Source of the DNA: Symbiodinium kawagutii
Taxonomy: Eukaryota; Sar; Dinophyceae; Suessiales; Symbiodiniaceae
Direction: 5' to 3'
Length of the DNA: 64,000 bases
NCBI GenBank assembly: GCA_009767595.1
Contig: VSDK01007059.1
Coordinates: 1-64,000 of the forward strand
The notes below the pieces were generated by a model. The model was not told the DNA's origin and did no database searches. It saw only the letters and a list, made by a program, of their open reading frames with translations. Positions 10,301 through 19,839 of the stretch are shown here, one piece after another. The position numbers and the translations under genes were made by a program. How positions within the stretch are numbered: position 1 is the stretch's first letter; each line of letters opens with the position of its first letter.

Positions 10301-10395
10301 GCGACGAGGTTGACGACGTTGATGAGGGTCTGATCTTGCAGAGGCTGCAGCAGATCGCAAAGCAGGATTCCAATGGTGGCGAGGGCGAGAGCTGA
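7303..10395 (+). CDS. Five-exon gene of a dinoflagellate multicopy family
   Basis: Predicted exons are 7303-8071, 8190-8431, 8526-8648, 8726-9392 and 9458-10395; introns are 65-118 nt and phases agree at every join. The first donor is GT, the second GA (CAG|GACAGA), the third and fourth GT. Exon 1 could instead begin at 7327 after CTGCAG with more exons upstream. The last acceptor is ambiguous (9458 or 9470). The protein is mostly unrecognised. In exon 5 a stretch (ATESDGACALHCAKAQIPY, then VGITYTQKHADLL) resembles the glycine-rich motif I and following strand of SAM-dependent methyltransferases, in a layout I recall from repetitive dinoflagellate proteins; the key D-x-T-x-G pattern is degenerate, so activity is doubtful. 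The C-terminus is a Lys/Arg/Ser-rich then acidic tail, consistent with a nuclear protein. It lies between the transposase-like ORF and the DNA methyltransferase gene. Confidence 0.55.
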
Positions 10396-10939
10396 AACAC
10401 TCAGCTCACATGACTGACTTGGCTAGCTTAGCTTTGACCAGATGCCAACACTGTGGCCTAGGTAGATTTAGATTTCATCAGTGCGTGGAACGACGTTAAA
10501 CTGCGAGAAACAAGTTGTGTAGACATTCTTTACAGCCATGCTCAACTCAAGCGTCCATGATTGTTCCATCGCAGTGCTTTGCATTTCGGCTGTTGGGTTT
10601 TGCCGGCAATGCGCCAAAGCGCCGAATACCCTTGAATTGCATCTGGTTGGCTGGAAACTTGCCAACTTACTGTTGACCATAGCACTGGCGTGTGACTTTT
10701 GGACGGCACAGCAGGACTGCCAGCCCTTCCAACTTCCAACGCCAAATCTCTGTCAATTACAGCGTGGCGAGGTTCTAATTATCTAGCTGGCAAGTTGACA
10801 GTCTGTGGTGTTCTGATTCATGCGAAGGGGCTGGAGTCATTTCATTATGTCCTGTCAATCACGTTTCAGGCAATACAACAAAGCGACAAAGAGACAAAAA
10901 GGGAAGCAGTTCCGTGAACCATGTTGGCTTGGGGCCTGT

Positions 10940-11012
10940 CATGTTAAGATGCTGCGACAGCGTCTTAGCTTTATGTATTTAGCTTTGTGGCTAAGATGCT
11001 GTGAAAGCGTCT
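10940..11012. repeat. Two copies of the GATGCTGYGA..GCGTCTT motif
   Basis: AAGATGCTGCGACAGCGTCTT and, 40 bases on, AAGATGCTGTGAAAGCGTCTT. Both can form a short imperfect hairpin (AAGACGC with the opposite arm). They lie upstream of the DNA methyltransferase gene and belong to the motif family seen at 4066-4165. Confidence 0.6.
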
Positions 11013-11254
11013 TTGACATTCGAATTCCTTCCCGTCGTTTGTCTGAGGCCTCTGACCTGCTAGGCAGTGTCTGGAACCTGGCCAGAGATAGTCAGCCAGT
11101 AAGCCGTTGATTTAATTCAGAGATAGTCAGCCAAACCCACACTTGTGACTCATGATCTTGGCATGCTGCATGCTGCTCTATCACAATTGGCTCAGCGACC
11201 TCGACACCAGTGTCGTTCATCCTAACGAGCTTGAGCTTTCGCGGTGAGCCTGCC

Positions 11255-13784
11255 ATGCCGCCAAAGCAAGCTGTTCAGAAGCAAACATTGAAAAAACAGA
11301 GGAAGGATGCTGATCCAAACCCTCTACTTCGACTGAAGCAGCCAGCCCTTAAAAACATTGAGTCTTCAATGAAGAGCATCATGGCATGGATTTTGACAAG
11401 CGCAGCTGCAACCATAGCCGCTGTTTGTCCTGAAGTTCATCCGTGTGGTCGCCTTGTCATTGGGAGCGCTTGCTCAGGCATATCCTCCGAACTGATGGCA
11501 TTGGACATGCTTGGAGTCAAGTATGTTTCCTGTGTTGCTTCTGAGTGCCAGGAGCATTTGCGACGTTTGTCTGGTAAGATGCACCATCACTGCCACATGT
11601 ACACAGATGCCTGTGGCAAAGACTTTATGGCATCACCATCTTGTGATCTATTCTTGGCTGGCTTTCCATGCCAACCATTCAGTGCAGGAGGCAAGGGACG
11701 AGGTATGAAGGACAAGTCAGGGCAAGTTATGATATCGTTGGTCAAGTGGCTTCATGTGCACAAGCCCAAAGCATTTCTGCTAGAAAATGTTCCGGGCCTG
11801 CTGCAGCGGCATCCGTCGACCATGCTTCTTTTGATTTCTCTCCTGCAAGCGCTCAAGGATGCCCGTGGCCGAAGATTGTACAACGTTTCATGGCAAGTTC
11901 TTCACTGTGGAGCTCATGGCTACATACCCCAGAACAGGTCCAGGCTATTCATTGTCGGCCTTCGCAATGCTGATTGTGAACTGATGGTATGGCCCTCACA
12001 GGCTTGGGGGAATTTGCCCAACTAATTGGCATGTATGTGTGAGAAATTAGAACTTTGTTAATAACATCCCTACTGGCTTAACCCCCTGGACCCCCCCGGG
12101 GGGGTCAAAAATGTATCTTACATTTTTGGTTTTTGAATTGCCTCCCATGATTGGCTGTGGAGGGGGGGGAAGGGGGGGTGGGGTTTGTAAAACGTTACTT
12201 CTTTTGGTTACGTTTGTTTTGCCCCCCCATGCATCACCATGCATCACCACAAATCAGGGTGCATCAAGTCAATAAATGTAACATGTATAAGTTTGAGGGG
12301 GGAGGGGGGGCGCCAATAAATTCACTTGCAACCGTGACGCCAGAACCCGAATGGTAGTAGGACATGGGAGAGCATCAAGCTGTTATGTTGGGGCTATGCT
12401 GGGGTTATATGGGATCAATGTGGGGTCCTGGTGGCTTTGTGGGATCTCTTTGGGCGCCTTTGGCCCCACCCGTTGGGCTGAGTCCTGGCCAAGTCCTGGG
12501 TGCAGTTACAGGAAGGGTGTTCCTAAGGAAGGTTGGTGACCCATTGAAAGCCTATATCTCCAAGAGCTTTCCTTTTGATCTCTTTCCCCACCTTCCCAAA
12601 TCCTTTCCCTTTCCACCTTGAGGGGTTAAGACTGTAGGTGGTTCTGTTCACAAATTGTAGGCGCAGAAGTTGGAAAAAATATTGGGTTTATGTTGGGGTT
12701 ATATGGGGTCCATGTGGGCCCATATTGGGCTTATGAGGAGGTCAAAGGGGCCCCAAATGAAGGGCTCCTTTTTTCAAAAATTGGAACGAACAGGAGCCCG
12801 CTGATTAGGAACCCATTGTGGGCCCAACATGGGTCCAACTTGGCCATAACATGGGTTTATGTTGAGGATATGTTGTTCATAAGGCCCATGTTAGGCACAG
12901 AAGTTGGACAAATATTGGGTTTATGGTGGGTTTATGTTGGAAAAAAACAGACCCCTGGGAAAATGTAATTACATTTTCTGACGTGTGTGTGGTGCTGGCT
13001 TCTCGTCACCAAGATCCTGGAACCATGGAACCAAGCCTCAAAATGAAACGTTACATTTTGAGGCTGTTACCCTAAGATGTTGGGCTCAAGAGGCGTGGCC
13101 TGGAAAATGTAACGTGATTTCCTGGATTATCCAAAACTCAGGGTTTTTGTTAGGCTAAGGGGGTAGGGATTTAATAACATTAAATTGAGCAGTAAATTAT
13201 CATGATACGATCTAACATTCGCCCGCATGATACACACGCATACCTTGCAAGATACACATACACACACACACATCACACACACACACACGCGCCACACACA
13301 CAAACACACTTCCAAACCATCACCCTGCCAGGTGAAAATGTCTCCCCTGCAAAATTTCATCGAGAAGGTCTCGCAGGAGAAAGCTGATGACATTGGAATT
13401 GGACATGCTTCTCTCAACCGAACTGAGCTCCGCAATTTGAAATCAGTCCTCAAGAGTCTTCATTCCCGGGGTGTCGACCTGAAGAAAGAAACATGGATTG
13501 CTGACATCAGTGGCTCAAAGGGCAACAAGATGAAAGACATGTCGCCGACATTGACCAAAACACGTGCTCAGTCGAACGGGTTCTGGCTGGTACGGCAAAG
13601 CCGCAAGATGACAACTTCAGAAATTCTGAAATTACAGGGGATAGACCCTAACATCATCGCAAAAAATGTGGTGACAGAGAGGCAGGTGAGGGGAGCAGCT
13701 GGAAACAGCATCCCTGTCCCTCTTTTAGCGCGTGTGCTGAAACAAATTCTGATCTGCATGGGACACAAGGTCCCTCGCAAGTAA
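11255..13784 (+). CDS. C5-cytosine DNA methyltransferase, two exons
   Basis: Exons 11255-11986 and 13332-13784 join in phase 0 (donor ATG|GTATGG, acceptor CTGCCAG|GTG), giving 394 residues; an upstream in-frame ATG at 11210 is possible. The motifs of the family appear in order: motif I near residues 68-77 (VIGSACSGIS), motif IV with the catalytic cysteine 139 (GFPCQPFSAGG), motif VI ENV at 177-179, motif VIII QNRSR at 226-230. After the join come motif IX (residues 312-347, ending in LQGID) and motif X (GNSIPVPLLARVL near 368-380). The region between VIII and IX, where target recognition sits, is only about 70 residues, shorter than in typical enzymes. The N-terminus is Lys-rich with no chromatin-reading domain visible, so it looks like a bacterial-type or element-borne enzyme rather than DNMT1 or DNMT3. 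The intron contains a transposon and a CA repeat; all catalytic motifs are intact. Confidence 0.88.
12066..13170. mobile_element. Non-autonomous hAT-like DNA transposon, copy B
   Basis: A 1,105-bp element with perfect 8-bp ends ATCCCTAC and GTAGGGAT, flanked by the 8-bp duplication TTAATAAC (12058-12065 and 13171-13178). The duplication fits the hAT consensus nTnnnnAn. It is nearly identical to copy A but lacks about 28 bp near the right end that in copy A form an inner inverted repeat. It lies wholly inside the methyltransferase intron (11987-13331), so removing the intron by splicing would leave the protein unaffected. Confidence 0.9.
13230..13315. repeat. CA-dinucleotide repeat in the methyltransferase intron
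   Basis: An imperfect (CA)n tract just before the intron 3' end. It opens a reading frame of His-Thr repeats that runs into exon 2; this His-Thr sequence is intronic, because the AG at 13330-13331 restores the methyltransferase frame. Confidence 0.85.
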
Positions 13785-13829
13785 ACCTAGTCCAGTCCAG
13801 CTGCATTCCAGCTGCATTACTGGTAAAAG

Positions 13830-14513
13830 CTAGATGCGGCCAATCCGCGCGTTCTTGTCCATGTTGTTCATGTGTGTTTTGGTGCACTCGGGCTGCAGGT
13901 CAATGTATTTTTTGTATACCCGGAATGAAGTGATTTGAGAATAGGCCATCCCAATTTGAGGGTTGAGCCCACTTGTTGCATATGCAGTGATGGCGTGCCT
14001 CCTGCCGCTGTGAGAGCGAATGGGTTTTCCACCTTCCAAATCTGGATATTTATCAGCATACTTCTTCACGAAACTTTTTCGCACCTTGGCAATTGCATGT
14101 GCGACCACATACCTTGAGACGTATGGGGTTTTCCCCCTCCGTGCAGGAAACAAATAGCCAGATGTAGGCCATTTGAATTTCTGCTTTGAAGATTTGATGC
14201 CCTCTTTCTTGATCATTTGCAAGGTTTGCTCCACGGACGGGACCAACGGCTTCTTCACCGCACTGTGCCCTTTGAAGGGCGCAATCCAGACTGTCCGAGC
14301 CTTGAAATCAAAGTTGGTGGATTTTAACTGCATAGCTTGAGTAATCCGTAAACAAAGCGCTTGCGTCAAATAGAGTGCTAAAAAGTATTTCCCTCCACAA
14401 TGTTCACGAACATGATGCAGCCAATCGACCCAGCGATGGCCATTCAAGGGATTTGCTTGTCCCACCTTCTTCTTTCTTGGTGACTTCTGAGGCTGCTTCT
14501 TTTTAGCAGGCAT
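13830..14513 (-). CDS. Tyrosine recombinase (catalytic domain protein)
   Basis: A 227-residue protein with an ATG at 14513. The Lys-rich N-terminus (residues 1-20) could be a nuclear localisation signal. The catalytic set of the lambda-integrase/tyrosine recombinase family is visible: Arg56 in ALCLRITQAMQL, Lys81 in the strand pair (APFKGH), His168-x-x-Arg171 in SHSGRRHAIT, and a C-terminal tyrosine, Tyr203 in YKKYIDL (Tyr200 is an alternative). It is shorter than complete recombinases and lacks an obvious N-terminal core-binding domain, which could be in an upstream exon or lost. Its 3' end is 45 bp from that of the methyltransferase gene, the two being convergent. A 30-bp dyad lies 110 bp upstream. 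Crypton-type transposons, DIRS elements or a viral insertion are all possible sources; no reverse transcriptase was seen. Confidence 0.82.
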   Translation of the reverse strand: MPAKKKQPQKSPRKKKVGQANPLNGHRWVDWLHHVREHCGGKYFLALYLTQALCLRITQAMQLKSTNFDFKARTVWIAPFKGHSAVKKPLVPSVEQTLQMIKKEGIKSSKQKFKWPTSGYLFPARRGKTPYVSRYVVAHAIAKVRKSFVKKYADKYPDLEGGKPIRSHSGRRHAITAYATSGLNPQIGMAYSQITSFRVYKKYIDLQPECTKTHMNNMDKNARIGRI

Positions 14514-14623
14514 GCAGTATTATTCGGAAAGGTCTAAACAAAAAACTGACTTGAGACATAGAAATGCTGCAGAGTAGGTTTGGCTCACCCCAATGGCTCA
14601 CTCAAGTCACCAGTAAATCCCTC

Positions 14624-14653
14624 AAGTCACCTTTGGGCGCCAAAAGGTGACTT
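14624..14653. repeat. 30-bp palindrome upstream of the recombinase gene
   Basis: AAGTCACCTTTGGGC is followed at once by its near-perfect complement GCCAAAAGGTGACTT (one mismatch). A further direct copy of CTCAAGTCACC lies 20 bases upstream (14601). The arms are long enough to be recombinase half-sites, but there is no spacer, so this is only a suggestion. Confidence 0.7.
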
Positions 14654-14879
14654 AATTTCTCAACTATTATCACCTTTATTATCTTGGAAGCAACCGCTCC
14701 AAGGTCTTCACCCATGGGCACTGGCGCTGCCATAGTTGGAGTCCGTCCAATAATTGGTTTGGTGGATCTCTTAAAGTGTTGAAGCTAAGCCTCAGGATAA
14801 TAAGTACAAACATTGTCTTATTAAGGGTAATTATTTTGGGGCTGTCCCTTCTTCGCCCATTCCGTTTGACTGGCCTGAC

Positions 14880-15080
14880 GCTGGTGGTGCGATAGCGCTG
14901 CTGACCTGCCAGAGTCGGATGCTGTGATAGCGTCTGTCTCTGGATAGTTCCACTCACTCTGGTTCCTATTACAATTAACGACGCCATCGCGGCATCAGGC
15001 CCAACAATGCTATCCCCAACAACGCTATCGCAGCATTGCTGGGCGGCCAGCGCTATCCCAGCACTGACTCTTTCGCAGCA
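14880..15080. repeat. Dense cluster of the GATGC..GCGTC palindromic motif
   Basis: At least six degenerate copies occur in both orientations (for example GATGCTGTGATAGCGTC near 14919 and GACGCCATCGCGGCATC near 14980). The cluster lies at the boundary between the mobile-gene region and the host-like region. Confidence 0.6.
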
Positions 15081-15285
15081 GTGAAACTTTGCTTCAATTA
15101 AGGTCAGCTCTCCCTGTCCAACTCCATCCAGTCCGGGCCTCCCAGTTGAAGGAGCCTCAGTTCAGCAGGTCAATGTTTTGAAATCGTGATGGTGAAGGTT
15201 TCTAAGGGAAATCTTGCGAAATTGAGAAATGACCAGTGTCAATGACAATTATCAGCTATTATCAGTATCATACACTGCGGCGACG

Positions 15286-15373
15286 GCGATGATGGTGATG
15301 GTGATGGTGATGGTGACGGTGATGATGATGATGATGATGATGATGGATGATGGATGATGATGGATGATGGATA
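15286..15373. repeat. GAT/GGTGAT trinucleotide-type repeat
   Basis: A GATGGT repeat passes into (GAT)n with TGGATGATGGATGATGATGG variants. Low-complexity, non-coding. Confidence 0.85.
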
Positions 15374-15386
15374 CGGATACTACTTG

Positions 15387-15431
15387 AAATTTGGGTTTCC
15401 TTTTTTGATCAAAAAAGGGGAACCCAAATTT
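15387..15431. repeat. 45-bp near-perfect palindrome between two GAT repeats
   Basis: AAATTTGGGTTTCCTTTTTT, GATC, then the complementary arm ending CCCAAATTT, with about two mismatches. It sits exactly between two GAT tracts (15286-15373 and 15436-15505), which suggests a foldback insertion into a formerly single GAT array. Confidence 0.8.
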
Positions 15432-15435
15432 TTGC

Positions 15436-15505
15436 TTGATGATGATGATGATGATCATGACCATGATGATGATGATCATGATCATGATGATGATGATAGT
15501 TGATG
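15436..15505. repeat. GAT/GATCAT repeat
   Basis: A GATGATGATGATGATCATGA-type array continuing after the palindrome. It has no coding potential beyond repetitive His/Asp peptides. Confidence 0.85.
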
Positions 15506-15797
15506 TGATGATGATCTCTGGCTGACATGACGCGCAGTTCAACGCTGACAGGGCAGTGCCGTGATGGCGCTGCTGCTGTTGACAGATGCCGCGAGGGCGT
15601 CTGATTATGTGACACGTTGGCTCAAGAAAAATAGACTGACAAGGACTGACACTGACTGAGGGACCACTGATGCAACCAACACACATTTTAAAAAGCAGGC
15701 ATGGCGGCAGAGCCAGACAGACACACAAAGCAGCAATTTAGTTAAATTTTCAACTTGAAAAAAATTCAAAGCCCTCAGCCCTGGAAACGCTGCGCCC

Positions 15798-18735
15798 ATG
15801 GAAAACAACCCTGCCAAGCCTCCACGTCCTCTACCTCAGCCTGTCCGACCCAATCTTTCACAAACACCCAAAGCCTCGCCTGCGCAACCCAAGCTTTGGG
15901 GGGCTGTGGAGGAGAAAAGCGTGGATCTCGATGATGAGAAGATGCGCAGGCAGGCGGAAGCAAAGAGGCGCGGCGAAGAGCTGAGGAAGGAGTCAGTGCA
16001 AGCTGCAGCTGAAAGACAGAAGAGGAGAGCTGAGGAGCAAGCCAAGAAGGAAGCAGATGACCGACGAAGGAAGAGAGCGGCAGAAGCAGAGGAGCAGCAG
16101 AAGGAAGAAAAGCATCGAAAGCAGCAGCAGGAAAGGCAGGCTCACATCCAGGCTCAGGAATGGCAGAACCAACAGCAGCAGCAGCAACAGCAAGGTCCGC
16201 AACAGCAGTGGTACGCACAACAAGCGCCGCAGTTGCCACAGATGCAGCAAGTCCATGTGGCCGCGCACATGCTCCAGACACAGCAGATGATGCAGCAGCA
16301 GCAGCAGCTGATGACTCAACGAATGTTCCAGCAACAGCTTCTTGCCCAACAAGCCCAAGCCCAAGCCCAGGCTCAAGTGCCGCCGCCCCTCCCTGAGGAG
16401 CCAGGGCCATCAACCAAAGGCCCCAATTTCGAAAAAAATTGGAAGAAACGACAAAACCCCTGTCACCAAAAGCAGGAATCGCGCCGTTTTGGAGATTTGG
16501 TTGAGAGGGTCAAAGACCTCACCGTCCAGTTGGAGGCGGGAAGCAGTTGGTATCAAGTTACTGTGTAAGAGCAATGCTCTCGGAGCTTTGCTGGGCCCAT
16601 GTCTAACATCCTGGAGCCCATGTCACTTTCTTAGTCAAAAGAATACATGAAACATGCCAGGGACACAAAACCATGAAAAAATACAAGGAAAATGGCGCAT
16701 CTTGAAAAAAAAGTGAAATGAACTAAACTACTTTTTTTTTCAAGTTGCTCCATTTTCCCTGTAATTTACATGGTTTTGTGTCCCTGAAATGTTTGATGAG
16801 TTTTTTGTTGAAATGGCTTCAACATGGGTTTCCAGATGATTAAGTCATAGAGAGACTTCATTTAGATGTTGATGTTCACAGTAGGTTCAACTTGTAGAGT
16901 TACAAGTTTGAGACAAGAGTTACAAGTTACATACATCAATTTACATCAAGTCAGTACGCAGCTGCTGTCAGGACATGCAGAAAAAGCACCTCAAAGAAAA
17001 GGAGGACCCAGAAAGACCGCTTCAAAAGCTTTTGAAACATATCAATCTCAGGGCTGAGCGGTCCGGGGTGTTGGTTGCGTGCGCAAATGCTTTCAGGACA
17101 TGCAGCAAAAGGGCCTTCAAGAAAAGGAGGACCCAGAAAAGCCACCGACTGCTTCGATTGAAACATATTAAATTCCTGCCCCAGGAGCTGTTCAACAAGA
17201 TCCAGCAAACCAAGGAGGACAGCAGTTTGAGCGTCAGAAAAGCAAATTGTTCCTTACTTTGTTTTGACATTGTCGTCGTGGCAGGATGCAGAAAAGAAGT
17301 ACGAAGCAAAATACAAGGACAGTTTCTTCCTTCCCTCCCTTATTGAATGGTATTGCAGTCGACGATTGTGGCGCAACAATGAAAATGACGTAACAATGAA
17401 TGACTTTTTTTGTGCCACAAATTCAAAGCAATGACTCAGCAGGAGCTGGAAGCAAAGTATGAGAATGCGTATCAGGTCTGACTGATCAGCTGAATTTTTG
17501 CAAGCCTTGTCCTGATGAAGTTTGGGGCGCGCATTTTGATTTGCTCCGCCAGACCCTGCTGAAGCAAACTGCTCATGAGAAGCAGGACCGCGCCCCTTGT
17601 CATTGGCCTTGTCATCCAGGTTTGTCATTGGCCTTGTCATTGGCCTTGTCGTCCAGATTTGTTTTGATTGGCTTATCCCCAGCGCCGGCCGAACAGGATC
17701 TGGAGTCCCGGCATGAGACGAAGTGCCAGGACCAGCTATTTGATTTTTGCTGCTGGAAACCGCCAATGATTTTATTTGCTTTTTCTGGCAGGCGCTGTTG
17801 AAACAATTCGAGTCTGAGAAGCAGGACTTTGTTTTCGCAACCTGCTTTTTTTGAAGCCTCAAATCCAAGTTTTGTGATTTGTTACGCAACCTAGTTTCCA
17901 CAGAAACTGGCAGGGCCTGCGCAACGATCATAAGTGGAGGGAAGAGGACTGGCACTGAGCTCCATCAACATTTTTTTGCAATGCTTTCTGATTATATGTT
18001 AAAATTGTCTCTCTACTTAAGTTTTTGTTCACGCCAGGACTTGGCGAGAAGATACCAAGCCCAGAGGGAGGCTGGAAGACACGTTTGCAGTCAAGTAAGA
18101 CTTGTCTGAGTTGGCCGATCTTGCATTTCCTTTGCCAGCAGCTCCGCAAGCAGTACGAAGAAGACAAGCAGGACGGCCCTTTGTGGATGAATGAATTGCT
18201 TTAAATGTTGTTGTGTCTGGGCTCACACTTCATTTTGCCAGGAGCTGACTACCGAGCTGAGAAATCGCAGGCGCAAAATCAACGAGCTGGAGGACTGAAG
18301 TGTGACACGACGGTGATGACCAATTATGTAGTTTTTCATTTGTTGCAGCGGCCCAGGAAGCCAACCGGACCTTGAAAGCCCAAGCCCAGACCCTTCAGCA
18401 GCCGAAGGAGCAGCAGAATCACAGCAAGTCAATCGATTGATGTTTGATATGCGACCATGCCAGGAGGATGCAGATGACAAGGTCAAGGACAAGGCCAAAG
18501 CCAAGGACTGACTGAAGAGCTGGCTGCGCTTGATGATGATGATGATGATGCTGCTGATGATGATGATGATGATGCTGCTGATGATGATGATGATGATGAG
18601 CCAAGGACTGATTGAAGTGACAGTGAGGCACATCCTCCGCCCGTCGTCACTCAGACTGGCGGCAAGGACCAGAGGCAAGAGAAGGGCAAGAAAGAGAAGG
18701 CAAAGGAGAAGACAAAGGAGAAGAAAGAGAAATGA
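15798..18735 (+). CDS. Coiled-coil gene with a run of 33-nt hendecad exons
   Basis: Exon 1 starts at ATG 15798 and encodes a Pro-rich start, a charged Lys/Arg/Glu helix and a long Gln-rich region, ending near 16535 or 16556. Then follow exons of exactly 33 nt in phase 0: 16972-17004, 17097-17129, 17185-17217, 17285-17317, 17443-17475, 17553-17585, 17792-17824, 18038-18070 and 18139-18171, then 18242-18292 (51 nt), about 18357-18430, 18464-18505 and the Lys/Glu-rich last exon 18655-18735 ending TGA. Each 33-nt exon gives 11 residues, e.g. DMQKKHLKEKE, ELFNKIQQTKE, ALLKQFESEKQ, a hendecad coiled-coil repeat. Donors after these exons are mostly GA (AG|GAC), one GT, one GC; acceptors are CAG. Function unknown; a filament or scaffold protein is a guess. 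The first intron holds a long foldback. Confidence 0.7.
16645..16797. repeat. Foldback element with about 70-bp arms in intron 1
   Basis: Positions 16645-16714 and 16730-16797 are inverted copies: CATGAAACATGCCAGGGACA, CAAAACCATG and GGAAAATGG recur in reverse complement on the right arm, separated by a loop of about 15 nt. If transcribed with the intron it would form a long hairpin. No target duplication was identified. Confidence 0.8.
18530..18600. repeat. GAT repeat with GCTGCT interruptions
   Basis: GATGATGATGATGATGATGC units in an intron of the coiled-coil gene. A short higher-order period of about 27 bp (six GAT plus GCTGCT) is visible. Confidence 0.85.
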
Positions 18736-19438
18736 CGTTTCATCGTCTTAGCCCGGCAGTGAAATGGCAAACATGAAAACTTAATGTTTTTGATTTTTAT
18801 CATTCATCGGGATTTTCAAGTTCACATCTTCAGATCGATCATTGCCACTCACGCCGCTAAGAACTTGTGGGTAAAATTTTACCCCTCGGAATCACTGCAA
18901 GGTTGGAATCCGCCATGTATGGGGAATGCAAGCAAACGTTTCTTTATAGCCAGCCACCTTGTAACAGTTATGTCGACTAATCATGTCGTGGCGGTAGCCA
19001 TCCATGCAACTTGTGCAGACTTTCTTTCAAACCGCAGCGCGAACGCGCCAACCAAAAAGACAGCCTGTGCTTGTTTGGGACTTGAGCAGCGAAAACCTGG
19101 CCATACCCAGTCAAGCCACCCCTTCAAGCCAAGGAACTTCCGCTGAACTTTGCTCTAGCTGCAGCGGAGCCTCAATCCTTGGAAGGGTGCCTTGGCAGGT
19201 GCTGCGATAGCGCCTGCTAAGGGGCATCGGGGTGGACTCCATTGTACTCACTGGGTGGATGGATTGACATGGACTACTGACTTAGTCATTTGACGGACGG
19301 TAACTGGTCTAAGGAGAGGACGTGTGGACTGGACATGCGGACTGGGTAGAGGATGCCGCGATGGCGTCAACTTCTTTTGCTGATGATGGGTGGATGGGCG
19401 TGGCTGGATAGAACATTACGGCTTGATGATGGACACGT
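18736..19438. other. Intergenic stretch, no convincing gene
   Basis: Open frames exist (for example 18784-19146) but have no recognisable domain or splice context. Copies of the palindromic GATGC..GCGTC motif occur near 19200 and 19350. Confidence 0.4.
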
Positions 19439-19742
19439 GATGGATGGAATGACGGGTGGTGCCTGGACGGATGGATGGATGGATGGATGCCTTCGATGGT
19501 GGATGGGGATGGGTGGATGGATGGATGGATGGCTGGGTGGATGGAGATGGATGCCTGGACGGATGGATGGATGCCTAGATGGATGGATGGATGGATGGCT
19601 GGACGGATGGATGGATGGATGGATAGTGGATGGATGGATGGATGGATGGTGGATCGGTGGATTGGTGGATGGATGGATGGATGGATGGATGGATGGATGG
19701 AGTGATGGATGGGTGGATGGATGAATGGATGGATGGATGGAC
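19439..19742. repeat. GGAT/ATGG tetranucleotide minisatellite
   Basis: About 300 bp of TGGATGGATGGATGGA with scattered variants. The long reading frames on both strands are repeat artefacts (Met-Asp-Gly-Trp or Ile-His-Pro-Ser peptides). Confidence 0.95.
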
Positions 19743-19839
19743 CTGGGCCACGGGTGTTGATGTAAGAATCACAAGGGTGTTTGAACACCTGAACAACAAC
19801 TTCCCTGAAAAAAGTGACACCATCGTGGTGCCTGGCGGA

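Noticed and set aside
13227..13331. ATG and His-Thr N-terminus for methyltransferase exon 2
   Set aside because: This is the CA repeat of the intron; the acceptor at 13331 joins the two halves in frame and unites the conserved motifs.
16057..16413. Minus-strand and alternative-frame ORFs over the Gln-rich region
   Set aside because: They are shadows of the CAG-rich coding frame starting at 15798.
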